Source of the DNA: Vibrio maerlii
GTDB lineage: Bacteria > Pseudomonadota > Gammaproteobacteria > Enterobacterales > Vibrionaceae
Assembly: GCF_003415655.1 (NCBI RefSeq)
Contig: NZ_QRHC01000005.1
Coordinates: 310,001 to 374,000 of the forward strand
Length of the DNA: 64,000 nucleotides
Reading direction: 5' to 3'
Shown here: one piece after another, positions 48,105 to 56,308 of the stretch
Layout of the letters: every line of letters starts with the position of its first letter
How positions within the stretch are numbered: position 1 is the first letter of the stretch
Notes under the pieces: generated by a model
The model's input: only the letters and a program-made list of their open reading frames with translations
Databases searched by the model: none
Told to the model about the DNA's origin: nothing
Position numbers and translations under genes: made by a program

Positions 48105-48891
48105 TACGCCCCTCCTTTGAGGATTGTTCTTCCTTATTTAGCCACTGCGTGATTTGTGCGTAGCCCATAACAGAGATAATTGGAAACAGACTGGCAAAAG
48201 CGATTAAGCCAAAGCCATCAATCATTGGATTTCTTCCCGGTACCGTAGACGCAAGCCCTAGTCCAAGAGCTGTGACTAACGGCACCGTCACTGTAGATGT
48301 CGTCACGCCACCAGAATCATAAGCAAGTGGGACAATCATCTTAGGTGCATAGTAGGTTTGAGTCACTACCACGATATAACCAGCAATGATGTAGTAATGG
48401 ATCGGGTCACCCACCACGATGCGATAACTACCCAAAGCAATACCCACCGCCACACCAAGCGCAACGGCAATTCGCAGCCCATTAGTACTGATACTGCCAC
48501 CGGACACTTGATTGGCCTTCATCGCGACTGCAATTAACGAAGGCTCTGCAATGGTGGTACTGAACCCGATGGCAAATGCAAAGATATAAACCCAATAGTA
48601 ATCCTCCCAACTCAAACTGGTTTCTAGTCCCAGCTTCATCTCGGCGAGAAAAGCTGGTGCGGTGAGTTGTTTTGCCATGGTTTCCCCTAGAGGAAACAGC
48701 GCCATTTCCAACCCCATCAAGAACAGAGACAAACCTAAAATGACATAAACAAAGCCAAGGATAACGCGTCTGAGATTACTAATAGATTTACGTAGAATTG
48801 CGGTCTGAAAGCCGAAGATGATGACGACAATAGGAAAGACATCACGTATCGTTGACAGCAGCGTTGTCGCAAAATAGTCAAAGCCACTCAT
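48094..48891 (-). CDS. DUF1538 membrane protein, second of pair
   Basis: A 265-residue membrane protein with about seven helices. It shares with its neighbour the block [20 protein letters not shown], then [23 protein letters not shown], plus an [10 protein letters not shown] motif. The small polar residues in these blocks suit an ion-conducting path. I recall that a DUF1538 pair from Halomonas (called UmpA/UmpB) was reported as a two-subunit Na+(Li+,K+)/H+ antiporter; that would be the best guess here. Its ATG overlaps the stop of the first gene by 4 bases. Confidence 0.85.
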   Translation of the reverse strand: MSGFDYFATTLLSTIRDVFPIVVIIFGFQTAILRKSISNLRRVILGFVYVILGLSLFLMGLEMALFPLGETMAKQLTAPAFLAEMKLGLETSLSWEDYYWVYIFAFAIGFSTTIAEPSLIAVAMKANQVSGGSISTNGLRIAVALGVAVGIALGSYRIVVGDPIHYYIIAGYIVVVTQTYYAPKMIVPLAYDSGGVTTSTVTVPLVTALGLGLASTVPGRNPMIDGFGLIAFASLFPIISVMGYAQITQWLNKEEQSSKEGRNAL

Positions 48892-49622
48892 ACCATCACC
48901 ATCCCGTAGATCATGACGAACATCATTGGCAATAGAGAGGCGAAAGCGATGAGACCAAAGCCATCAATCATTGGGTTGCGGCCTTTGATTGATGATGCAA
49001 GCCCAACGCCCAGTGCAGTTACGAGTGGAACGGTAATCGTGGAAGTGGTCACCCCACCAGAGTCGTAAGCGATACCGATAATACTCTCAGGAGCAAATAC
49101 AGTGAGAACCACTACGCCTAAATAGCCACCTATAATCATGATATGAATTGGCCAGCCTTTAAGGATGCGGATAACACCAAGAACGATAGCTAACCCAACA
49201 GAGAGAGCAACGGTTATCCTCAGACCCGTGGAATACTCGAGCAACGATTCTTCAGATCCGGGAATCAATCCCCCTTCCGCGGCAACTTCAGCCGCTTCGG
49301 CTGCCACAGCGGTCAATGCAGGCTCCGCTATTGTTGTGCCAAAACCGAGACAAAATGCAAAAACGAGTAACCAGAATACGCTTCCCTTACGAGCAAAGGC
49401 TTGTGCCATGCTTTCACCAATAGGAAAGAGTCCCATCTCTAGCCCAAAAATAAATAGCGTTAAACCAAGGACAACCAGTATCAAGCCTGCGATGATTGAG
49501 AGAAAATTAGGAAGGGGTTCTTGAAGGACAAACAGCTGAAAACAACCTATAACGACAATAATAGGCAGGAGATCTCTCAAGCTATTCAGCATGGCACGAA
49601 ATAGTGCCAATATTGCAGGCAT
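48888..49622 (-). CDS. DUF1538 membrane protein, first of pair
   Basis: A 244-residue membrane protein related to the next gene across its whole length: [19 protein letters not shown], then [27 protein letters not shown] and [18 protein letters not shown]. The two are ancient duplicates that probably assemble together. I place the start at the ATG at 49622, which has AAGGAG 5 bases upstream; an ATG at 49640 precedes that site. This is the first gene of a four-gene operon reading DUF1538, DUF1538, PII-like, CBS, divergent from yfcH. Confidence 0.86.
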   Translation of the reverse strand: MPAILALFRAMLNSLRDLLPIIVVIGCFQLFVLQEPLPNFLSIIAGLILVVLGLTLFIFGLEMGLFPIGESMAQAFARKGSVFWLLVFAFCLGFGTTIAEPALTAVAAEAAEVAAEGGLIPGSEESLLEYSTGLRITVALSVGLAIVLGVIRILKGWPIHIMIIGGYLGVVVLTVFAPESIIGIAYDSGGVTTSTITVPLVTALGVGLASSIKGRNPMIDGFGLIAFASLLPMMFVMIYGMVMV

Positions 49623-49764
49623 CGCATCTCCTTCTGTCATCGTTATGCATATAGTGTGACAGAATGTCGTGTAACAATATGTGACAAGTGCGTGTTTTAT
49701 GAGCTGATCTAATCACTATCAACTCGTCTATAATCATAGTTAATAAACAGCACAAGGATGAGGC

Positions 49765-50676
49765 ATGAAGGTATTACTTACTGGCGGTACAGGATTTATT
49801 GGTCGCGAACTGGTTAAACATTATCGAACACACGACATCGTCCTCCTGACTCGATCACCTTCACAAGCTCAACAAACGCTTCATCATGTGCCTGGTGATA
49901 ACCTCACTTTTATCACATCACTCGATGAGCTTTCAAATCTCAATGATTTTGATTTAGTCATTAACCTCGCTGGTGAACCCATTGCTGACAAGCGCTGGAG
50001 CAAGAAACAGAAAAAGAGAATTTGCGACAGTCGCTGGAAGCTCACGCAACAGATCGTCGAGCTCATTCATGCCAGCACCACACCCCCTAAAACCTTTATA
50101 AGTGGATCAGCGGTGGGCTTCTATGGCGATCAACAACATCACCCTTTCGATGAGTCCTTGCACGTGCATCAAGAGAACTTTCCACACTTTGTTTGCAGTG
50201 AATGGGAAAAGATCGCTTTGTCGGCCCAGTCTGATCAAACTCGAGTTTGTATCCTGAGAACAGGGATCGTTTTGGCTCCTCATGGAGGCGCATTAAAGAA
50301 AATGCTGCCTCCCTATCGTCTTGGGCTTGGAGGGGCTATAGGTAGTGGTGAGCAATATATGCCTTGGATCCACCTCAACGATATGACTCGTGGGATATCG
50401 CACCTCAGTGAACAAGAACATGCCCAAGGCGTCTATAATTTCTGCGCTCCTCATGCTGTGACGAATAAAGTGTTTAGTCAGACCTTAGCTAGGGTATTAA
50501 GAAGACCACATGTGCTTTTCACCCCAAAATGGGTGCTTTCAACATTGATGGGTGAGTCTGCTTGTTTGTTATTTGATAGCGTGCGTGCAAAACCGAAACG
50601 CCTCACAGAACTTGGGTTTAATTTTAACTTCTCTCACCTCGAACCAGCCTTGAAGAACCTATTGCAAAATAACTAG
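49765..50676 (+). CDS. yfcH: TIGR01777-type NAD-dependent epimerase/dehydratase (YfcH)
   Basis: A short-chain dehydrogenase-like protein with the extended-SDR nucleotide motif TGGTGFIGRELVKHY (about 6-20), the NLAGEPIADKRWSKKQKKRICDSR block (about 70-93) and GAIGSGEQYMPWIHLNDM, as in the TIGR01777/YfcH family. A divisome link has been reported for related cyanobacterial and plant proteins (SulA/GC1), but the reaction is unknown. The length of 303 residues is usual. It is divergent from the DUF1538 operon. Confidence 0.9.
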   Translation: MKVLLTGGTGFIGRELVKHYRTHDIVLLTRSPSQAQQTLHHVPGDNLTFITSLDELSNLNDFDLVINLAGEPIADKRWSKKQKKRICDSRWKLTQQIVELIHASTTPPKTFISGSAVGFYGDQQHHPFDESLHVHQENFPHFVCSEWEKIALSAQSDQTRVCILRTGIVLAPHGGALKKMLPPYRLGLGGAIGSGEQYMPWIHLNDMTRGISHLSEQEHAQGVYNFCAPHAVTNKVFSQTLARVLRRPHVLFTPKWVLSTLMGESACLLFDSVRAKPKRLTELGFNFNFSHLEPALKNLLQNN

Positions 50677-50721
50677 ATAGCCGATAATTTCACATGCTTA
50701 CACCATAATTTAGGGACAAGT

Positions 50722-51546
50722 ATGCGTTCAATATTGATTACAGGATGTTCTACAGGAATTGGCTACACGTGTGCACATGCGTTAAAAGATAGAGGTTACG
50801 ACGTAATAGCATCTTGCCGTTCAATTGAAGATGTTGAGAGACTGCAAAGAGAGGGTTTGACCACTATTCAGCTCGACCTAAACTCTCAAACCAGTATCGA
50901 TAGTGCTGTAAAGCAGGTCATTAGCATGACAGAGGGAAAGCTCTACGCGGTATTTAACAATGGCGCCTATGGTCAACCCGGCGCACTGGAAGATCTCCCA
51001 ACTCAAGCTCTAAGAGAACAGTTTGAAACCAATTTTTTCGGTTGGCATGAACTATTGCGACAGCTACTGCCTATCCTTCGGGCTCAACCTGAAGCTCGTA
51101 TTATTCAAAACAGCTCCGTCCTCGGCTTTGCTGCCATGAAATATCGAGGGGCATACAATGCCTCTAAGTTTGCGCTCGAGGGTTGGACGGACACACTACG
51201 ATTAGAGCTTGCTGATACTAATATTCAAGTATCTCTTATTGAACCAGGACCTATAGAAACACAATTCAGAGCCAATGCCTTAGCCAAGTTTAAACAATGG
51301 ATAAGCGTCGAACACAGTGCCCACAAAGCAGCTTATGAATTACAAGAAGAGCGCCTAGTGAAAGAGAGCTCAAACAATCAGTTTGTACTCCCTGCTTCCT
51401 CTTGTGTTGATCCCCTTGTCGATGCATTGGAGTCTACCAAGCCCAAGTTACGTTACCGAATAACGACACCAACCAAGGTATTTTCAGTGTTAAAGCGATT
51501 GCTTCCTGCCCGTGTACTAGATCGAATCCTGCAGAAAGCGGCTTGA
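50722..51546 (+). CDS. ybbO: SDR family oxidoreductase (YbbO-like)
   Basis: A classical short-chain dehydrogenase: cofactor motif TGCSTGIGYTCA (7-18), FNNGAYG (NAG-type) near 79, catalytic serine in QNSSVLGFAA, and Y-x3-K in GAYNASKFALEGW. The 274 residues match E. coli YbbO, which reduces aldehydes with NADPH. In E. coli ybbO is next to ybbN (cnoX), as here. It follows yfcH by 45 bases and may be transcribed with it. Confidence 0.88.
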   Translation: MRSILITGCSTGIGYTCAHALKDRGYDVIASCRSIEDVERLQREGLTTIQLDLNSQTSIDSAVKQVISMTEGKLYAVFNNGAYGQPGALEDLPTQALREQFETNFFGWHELLRQLLPILRAQPEARIIQNSSVLGFAAMKYRGAYNASKFALEGWTDTLRLELADTNIQVSLIEPGPIETQFRANALAKFKQWISVEHSAHKAAYELQEERLVKESSNNQFVLPASSCVDPLVDALESTKPKLRYRITTPTKVFSVLKRLLPARVLDRILQKAA

Positions 51547-51608
51547 TACCACTTGCAAACTATCTGAAATGATAAGAATCCCATCTCAAGTATGAATAAA
51601 TGTTGAGA

Positions 51609-51637
51609 TTGTCATAAGGTCGTAACATAACTTAGTA
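51609..51637 (+). promoter_or_regulatory. Candidate promoter of a short transcript upstream of cnoX
   Basis: TTGTCA at 51609-51614 and TTAGTA at 51632-51637 are 17 bases apart. Transcription would begin near 51645, just before two hairpins. Confidence 0.4.
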
Positions 51638-51719
51638 ATACTCCCACCATCGAAACGATCTTTCGATCAATTAAACGGATCTGTTTAATTGACTTTCTAG
51701 CGTATCATTCGGTGTACAC

Positions 51720-51785
51720 ATGTCCTTAAACCAACTAAATTGGGTGGGTGTGGGTGTAGCGCTTGTCGTGTTATTGACATTTTAG
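51720..51785 (+). CDS. Possible 21-residue membrane micropeptide
   Basis: ATG at 51720 opens a 21-residue ORF, MSLNQLNWVGVGVALVVLLTF, then TAG. Thirteen of the last fourteen residues are hydrophobic, which is unusual by chance and typical of single-helix micropeptides. The ribosome binding site is poor (GGTG 6 bases away). It lies inside the candidate short transcript. Confidence 0.35.
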   Translation: MSLNQLNWVGVGVALVVLLTF

Positions 51786-51811
51786 CACCTTCGCTTGCTG
51801 CAAAAATGAAT

Positions 51812-51859
51812 ACCAACAAAGCCACTATCGCTTCTTGCATAGTGGCTTTGTTGGTTTTT
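51812..51859 (+). terminator. Strong terminator of the short transcript before cnoX
   Basis: ACCAACAAAGCCACTAT and ATAGTGGCTTTGTTGGT form a perfect 17-bp stem with a 10-base loop, followed by five T. The right arm shares GGCTTTGTTGG with the hairpin after ptsH. Confidence 0.92.
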
Positions 51860-51933
51860 GCGCTTCAAGATCTTGATATTTTTACCGATTGACCCAAAGT
51901 ATCAGATAACAAAACAACGAAAGGCATAGTGAA

Positions 51934-52788
51934 ATGCAGTCACCATATATTGTTGAACTCAACGAACAGAATTTTCAGCAAACCCTAGAGGGGTCAATGC
52001 AAACACCAGTATTGGTTCACTTTTGGGCTTCAATGAGTCAAGAGAGCAGCGAAATCATTCCCGCGCTTCAAGGATTGGCTCAGCAATACAAAGGTGCTTT
52101 CACACTTGCACTCCTTAATTGCGAACAGCAACAAGGCCTTGCTGCACAGTTTGGTGTTCAGACTCTTCCAACCATCGCTTTATTCGTGAATGGACAAGCC
52201 GTTGACGGTATGGGTGGACCTCAAACCATTGAGGCCGTTGCAGCTATGCTCGGCAAACACCTACCGAGTCAAGATGAGCTAGTACTTAAGCAAGCGATAG
52301 ATCTTTGTCAACAAGGAGAATATCAACAAGCGATAGCCGCAATAGCGACTCTACCAGAAGAGTATTTAGATAAAGGTGAAGTGAAACTGATCCTCGCTCA
52401 ATGCTACATCGAGACTCAGCAGTTTGACCTCGCAGAACCCTTACTGGCCACTATGCCTCTGCAGTTTCAGCAACAAGATTATAAAAACCTGGTTGCTAAA
52501 CTGGAGCTGCACAAACAAGCTGCAGACAGCCCAGAGCTTAAAGCACTAGAAGAGGCTCTAGCTAAAGACTCATCGAATGCTCAACTCGCGATGGAACTCG
52601 CCCTGCAGTACCATCAAGTGAATCGTAACGATGAAGCATTAGAGCTCGCATGGTCATTTCTAGTTAAAGACCTCAATGCTTGTGACGGCGACATGAAAAA
52701 AACCTTCATGGACATTTTGAGTGCCCTTGGTCAAACCAACCCATTTACGGGTAAGTATCGTCGCCAGCTGTATTCATTACTCTACTAG
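51934..52788 (+). CDS. cnoX: Chaperedoxin CnoX (YbbN)
   Basis: A thioredoxin fold (about 1-112) joined to a TPR-type C-terminal domain (about 113-284). In E. coli CnoX (YbbN) holds unfolded proteins under bleach stress and passes them to GroEL. The position of the thioredoxin CxxC reads SMSQ (HFWASMSQESSEI), so there is no redox-active disulfide, even less than the SxxC of E. coli. The cis-proline TLPTIALF is kept. Length 284 as in E. coli. Neighbours ybbO, qmcA, nfeD and cueR follow E. coli order. Confidence 0.93.
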   Translation: MQSPYIVELNEQNFQQTLEGSMQTPVLVHFWASMSQESSEIIPALQGLAQQYKGAFTLALLNCEQQQGLAAQFGVQTLPTIALFVNGQAVDGMGGPQTIEAVAAMLGKHLPSQDELVLKQAIDLCQQGEYQQAIAAIATLPEEYLDKGEVKLILAQCYIETQQFDLAEPLLATMPLQFQQQDYKNLVAKLELHKQAADSPELKALEEALAKDSSNAQLAMELALQYHQVNRNDEALELAWSFLVKDLNACDGDMKKTFMDILSALGQTNPFTGKYRRQLYSLLY

Positions 52789-52833
52789 AGCGTTGATTTT
52801 TTCGACAACAATCCTGTAACCAGCTGAAAATAC

Positions 52834-52868
52834 GTGAGTAAGTTTCGACCTTACTCACTTATTTTTTG
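52834..52868 (+). terminator. cnoX terminator
   Basis: GTGAGTAAG and CTTACTCAC pair around 7 bases and are followed by TTATTTTTT. Confidence 0.88.
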
Positions 52869-52937
52869 TCTAACATTTGCAGTCGAACAAATTTCAAGCA
52901 ACACTAAAACATCAGAAAGGTTTAAAAGGAATGAGTC

Positions 52938-53873
52938 ATGCCTATTGATATTTTAGTTACTGTTGGTGTCTTTGTTATCATCGCAATCATGTTTATTGCT
53001 GCTGGAGTCAAGACGGTCCCTCAGGGTAATAACTGGACGGTTGAACGATTCGGGCGATTCACCCACACACTCAAGCCAGGGCTCAACTTAATCATTCCTT
53101 TCATCGACCGAATCGGTAATCGAATCAATATGATGGAGCGCGTTTTAGACATTCCTGCGCAAGAAGTTATCTCAAAAGACAACGCAAATGTCGTCATTGA
53201 TGCGGTCTGTTTCGTCCAAGTGATTGACGCAGCTAAGGCTGCCTATGAAGTTAACGACTTAGAGCATGCGATTCGTAACCTTACGCTCACCAATATTCGT
53301 ACTGTTTTGGGGTCCATGGAGCTTGATGAGATGCTTAGCCAGCGTGACATGATTAACACCAAGCTATTAACGATTGTCGATGACGCAACGAACCCTTGGG
53401 GTGTAAAAGTCACTCGTATCGAGATCAAAGATGTTCAACCACCAGCAGACCTAACAGCCGCGATGAACGCACAAATGAAGGCTGAACGGAATAAGCGTGC
53501 TGATATCCTCGAGGCAGAAGGCGTTCGTCAAGCGGAGATACTAAAAGCTGAGGGTCACAAGCAATCCGAAATTTTGAAAGCAGAAGGTGAGAAACAAGCT
53601 GCAATCCTGCAAGCTGAAGCTCGTGAGCGTGCCGCAGAGGCCGAAGCAAAGGCAACAGATATGGTATCCCAAGCAATTGCTCAAGGTGACATGCAAGCCG
53701 TCAATTACTTTATTGCTCAGGGCTATACCGATGCTTTGAAATCGATCGGACAAGCTGAAAACGGTAAAATCATCATGCTTCCTTTAGAAGCAACAGGATT
53801 GATGGGGTCTGTGGCTGGTATTGCAGAAATGTTCCAAAACTCAAAACCTAATAGTACCGCTACCAAGCAATAA
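52938..53873 (+). CDS. qmcA: SPFH/band 7 membrane protein QmcA
   Basis: One N-terminal membrane helix (about 4-24) is followed by the SPFH domain ([24 protein letters not shown], about 28-51) and a long alanine/glutamate-rich coiled coil with repeats of the type LKAEGxKQ (about 185-245). QmcA forms large oligomers in the inner membrane in complex with proteases such as FtsH. The length of 311 residues matches E. coli (305). It is 7 bases from the NfeD-like gene, its usual partner. Confidence 0.93.
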   Translation: MPIDILVTVGVFVIIAIMFIAAGVKTVPQGNNWTVERFGRFTHTLKPGLNLIIPFIDRIGNRINMMERVLDIPAQEVISKDNANVVIDAVCFVQVIDAAKAAYEVNDLEHAIRNLTLTNIRTVLGSMELDEMLSQRDMINTKLLTIVDDATNPWGVKVTRIEIKDVQPPADLTAAMNAQMKAERNKRADILEAEGVRQAEILKAEGHKQSEILKAEGEKQAAILQAEARERAAEAEAKATDMVSQAIAQGDMQAVNYFIAQGYTDALKSIGQAENGKIIMLPLEATGLMGSVAGIAEMFQNSKPNSTATKQ

Positions 53874-53880
53874 ATTAACT

Positions 53881-54339
53881 ATGATTATAACTCTTCTCGA
53901 ACAAATGAACTTTTGGCATTGGTTAGCCTTTGGCTTAGCCTTGCTACTCGTTGAGCTTTTAGGAACTGCTGGTTATTTCCTTTGGCTTGGATTGTCAGGT
54001 TTAATTGTCGGTATATTGCTCACATTCATACCGATGAGTTGGCAGCTTCAATGGATAAGCTTTGCGGTTTTTTCTCTAGTAACAACCTGGCTCTGGTGGC
54101 GAAAGCAATTAAGCACGGATAAACAATCTGACGACCAAAGGGAGCTAAATCAGAAGCATAAGCAGCTTATTGGTCAACGGGTCAAAATAGAGCAAGAAAC
54201 TGACGAAGGTACGTTCCGAGTCAAACTTGGTGATACCACTTGGTCTGCTTACACGGAAGAAACTATTCCTGCTAAAACGATGGTTGAAGTCGTCGATGTG
54301 AAAGGGATTGTTCTGCACGTTAAACCCGTAGAGAAGTAA
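53881..54339 (+). CDS. ybbJ: NfeD-like protein (YbbJ)
   Basis: A 152-residue protein with three membrane segments (about 12-75: WLAFGLALLLVELLGTAGYFLW, then LIVGILLTFIPM and WISFAVFSLVTTWLWW) and a C-terminal soluble OB-fold (LIGQRVKIEQETDEGTFRVKLGDTTWSAY). NfeD proteins pair with SPFH proteins, here QmcA 7 bases upstream. I take the ATG at 53881; a frame extending upstream to 53821 lies inside qmcA. Confidence 0.92.
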   Translation: MIITLLEQMNFWHWLAFGLALLLVELLGTAGYFLWLGLSGLIVGILLTFIPMSWQLQWISFAVFSLVTTWLWWRKQLSTDKQSDDQRELNQKHKQLIGQRVKIEQETDEGTFRVKLGDTTWSAYTEETIPAKTMVEVVDVKGIVLHVKPVEK

Positions 54340-54357
54340 CGACACATCATAGCTATT

Positions 54358-54385
54358 GGCAGGTTAATTAATTTCTTAACCTGCC
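54358..54385. terminator. Bidirectional terminator between ybbJ and cueR
   Basis: GGCAGGTTAA and TTAACCTGCC form a 10-bp stem around 8 bases, overlapping the cueR stop codon. Confidence 0.75.
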
Positions 54386-54780
54386 GATTTTCCGCAACCT
54401 TTTAAATCATCAATAATCGGGCATTCACTACCTTGGTCGCCCGGGCATTTCGCTACCCATTCCTCTAATTGCGCTTTCATCTCATTAAGCTCAGCAATTT
54501 TCGCGTTCACTTCATCTAGCTTAGTCTGTGCCTTATGTTTCACCGCTTCACTGGTTCTGTGTGCATCATTTGATAAGCCGACCAATGAGCCGCATTCTTC
54601 GAGGGTGAAGCCAACTCTTCTGGCGCGAGCAATCACCAACAGCTCATCAATATGCTTCTGACCATACTGACGGTAGCCATTTTCGCCACGAATTGGTGGT
54701 GAGATTAAGGACTTGGACTCGTAGAGTCGGATAGATTTGGCTGACAATTGCGTCAGTTTAGCAACTTGGCTGATATTCAT
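54376..54780 (-). CDS. cueR: Copper-responsive MerR-family regulator CueR
   Basis: CueR senses cytosolic Cu(I) and activates copA and cueO. It has the MerR winged helix (MNISQVAKLTQLSAKSIRLYESKSLI, then GYRQYGQKHIDEL), a dimer coiled coil (about 78-110) and the metal loop CPGDQGSECPII, whose two cysteines (about 111 and 119) match C112 and C120 of E. coli CueR. The 134 residues are normal. copA is not in the window; the upstream gap shows no clear CueR operator, so its targets are elsewhere. Confidence 0.93.
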   Translation of the reverse strand: MNISQVAKLTQLSAKSIRLYESKSLISPPIRGENGYRQYGQKHIDELLVIARARRVGFTLEECGSLVGLSNDAHRTSEAVKHKAQTKLDEVNAKIAELNEMKAQLEEWVAKCPGDQGSECPIIDDLKGCGKSAG

Positions 54781-55020
54781 AGCGGATTCGAGTAAACAAT
54801 CTTAATAAATTCTATAACCAACAAGCTGATACACACAAGTCATGTTAATAATCTACGCAAACAAAACGTGGTGCTATAAGAAGTTATCTAACACTAACAG
54901 TCAATCAGCCAGCTAACATTCAATAACTTAGCGAAATATTTTACACCCTAAATAAGCAGTAAAAAATATTTGAATCATTAAAATATTTTTGATCTTTTCC
55001 GCCACAGAACCATACTTAAC

Positions 55021-55046
55021 AAAGCACTTTCAACAAGTGCTTTTTA
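55021..55046 (+). other. Terminator-like hairpin ahead of a small secreted protein gene
   Basis: AAAGCACTT and AAGTGCTTT pair around TCAAC and are followed by TTT. No plus-strand gene ends here; it sits 26 bases before the next ATG, in the 291-base gap after cueR. It may end a leader transcript or act as an attenuator. Confidence 0.45.
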
Positions 55047-55071
55047 AAGAGTAAGTTAAAGAGGATTTATT

Positions 55072-55242
55072 ATGAGAACTTTAATGACATTTGTTTTTTC
55101 AGCAATGTTCAGTCTAAGTGTATCAGCGTATTCCGGCAGTTCTGCTGGGGGGCCTCACGTAGATTGCAAATTACCAAATGGTGACATGAAGTTTATCCCT
55201 GTCGAAGCGTGTAAGCAGCGTGGTGGCGAGATTAAACACTAG
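55072..55242 (+). CDS. Small 56-residue secreted protein
   Basis: The ORF has a signal peptide (MRTLMTFVFSAMFSLSVSA, about 1-19) and a mature part of about 37 residues with two cysteines (C32, C47), SGSSAGGPHVDCKLPNGDM and IPVEACKQRGGEIKH, so it could form one disulfide in the periplasm. GAGG is 8 bases upstream of the ATG. I do not recognise a family. Its position downstream of cueR raises, but does not show, a metal link. Confidence 0.75.
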   Translation: MRTLMTFVFSAMFSLSVSAYSGSSAGGPHVDCKLPNGDMKFIPVEACKQRGGEIKH

Positions 55243-55457
55243 GGGTAATACCTAGCCCTGAGAAACTCAACTGTGACATTCGCAAGGTCGTTGTTTAGCG
55301 TTGGCCTTGCTCAACTCATAACCTATTTATATTCAGTCCTTGATCTCATTGTTGGCTTCAATTTCTTTTATTCGCTCTAAAAAATAACTAAACTTTCCCT
55401 AACAAATCGAGTGACTAACCAATCTTAACCCAGCTCGATCGTCAGGGATATGATTCA

Positions 55458-56081
55458 ATGTTTAAAAAAAGTATTATCGCAGCTCTAGCGCTTGTGCCTA
55501 CCTTAGCTACAGCAGAAGTAACCATTGATATTCCAAAAGGAGTTCAGTTACTTACGGTGAACCAAGAAGATGCTGGTTATTCTAGTTTAGGGTTTGATTA
55601 CAAAGACAATTTAATTCTGAGGGACGGTGTAAACCAAGTCGTATTTCGCATATCGAAAATAGTCTTTGAAAGCGGAGCTGATAAAACGAAGTTTAAATCG
55701 GAACCTCTTGTCGCTACATTCAATGAATCAGACAAACAACTCAAACTGGAAGTACCAAATATCAAAACGCTAGATGAAGGGATGGCATTTAATAACAACC
55801 CTAGTTTCCAGTTGAAGTATCAGGGTGAGGATTTAGAAGGCGTTAAGAAAGACCAACTCGGTCTTGGCTTTAAGCTCATGCCGGACATGGTGCAAGAAGT
55901 TGAGAAGTATAACAAAAGCATGGAACCTGCTAGCTTAAAACACTTCGCCCACGAAGCTGTTAAGGTTGATATGCCTATACTCGAAGGCTCTAACTACGAG
56001 GTATTGAAAAGTGCATATGAAAGCGTATCAATAGAGGAAAAGAAAAAGTTTCTCACTTGGGCCATCAGCAATATGGAATAA
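55458..56081 (+). CDS. YccT-like protein (DUF2057)
   Basis: A 207-residue periplasmic protein with signal peptide (MFKKSIIAALALVPTLATA) and the start of the mature part VTIDIPKGVQLLTVNQ, then DNLILRDGVNQVVFRISK, as in the YccT/UPF0319 family. Function is not known; E. coli YccT has been reported to affect curli. The C-terminus is helical (KKKFLTWAISNME). It is a single gene with its own terminator. Confidence 0.85.
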   Translation: MFKKSIIAALALVPTLATAEVTIDIPKGVQLLTVNQEDAGYSSLGFDYKDNLILRDGVNQVVFRISKIVFESGADKTKFKSEPLVATFNESDKQLKLEVPNIKTLDEGMAFNNNPSFQLKYQGEDLEGVKKDQLGLGFKLMPDMVQEVEKYNKSMEPASLKHFAHEAVKVDMPILEGSNYEVLKSAYESVSIEEKKKFLTWAISNME

Positions 56082-56108
56082 TTCCAAGTTAACGAGTTAA
56101 ATAGACAC

Positions 56109-56134
56109 AAAAAGCAGCCAAGCGCTGCTTTTTT
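56109..56134 (+). terminator. Terminator after the YccT-like gene
   Basis: AAAAAGCAGC and GCTGCTTTTT pair around 5 bases with a T run. Confidence 0.88.
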
Positions 56135-56249
56135 CGTTTCCGTTATTTACCTATGCTGCAACAAAAAGCCAGTATCACCTCTGCTTTCCAACAAGCTCCA
56201 GTCAAACTGCGTGACCTCCAACACAAACTTACCACTCGTACATAGATCG

Positions 56250-56280
56250 AAAAAAGCCAGTTGCGAATACCGCAACTGGC
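56250..56280 (-). terminator. Porin gene terminator
   Basis: On the minus strand GCCAGTTGCG and CGCAACTGGC form a perfect 10-bp stem with a 5-base loop followed by six T. Confidence 0.92.
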
Positions 56281-56308
56281 AGAAAAGGCTGTCTGATAGC
56301 TAGTTAAC

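Larger units (their letters stand above)
51645..51860 (+). ncRNA. Candidate small RNA or small-protein mRNA
   Basis: In the 387-base gap between ybbO and cnoX a compact unit is visible: promoter, then stem ATCGAAA/TTTCGAT (51649-51667, loop 5), directly abutting stem CAATTAAAC/GTTTAATTG (51668-51691, loop 6), then a 21-codon ORF, then a very strong terminator. The whole would be about 215 bases. Back-to-back 5' hairpins suggest a stable structured RNA. I know of no named Vibrio RNA at this place. Whether RNA or micropeptide is the product is open. Confidence 0.45.

Noticed and set aside
55281-55310. GCAAGG/CCTTGC stem after the small secreted protein gene as a terminator
   Set aside because: Short stem, long loop and no T run follow it.
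56153-56245. A 30-codon ORF after the YccT-like gene
   Set aside because: No ribosome binding site, lies between two terminators, and composition is unremarkable.
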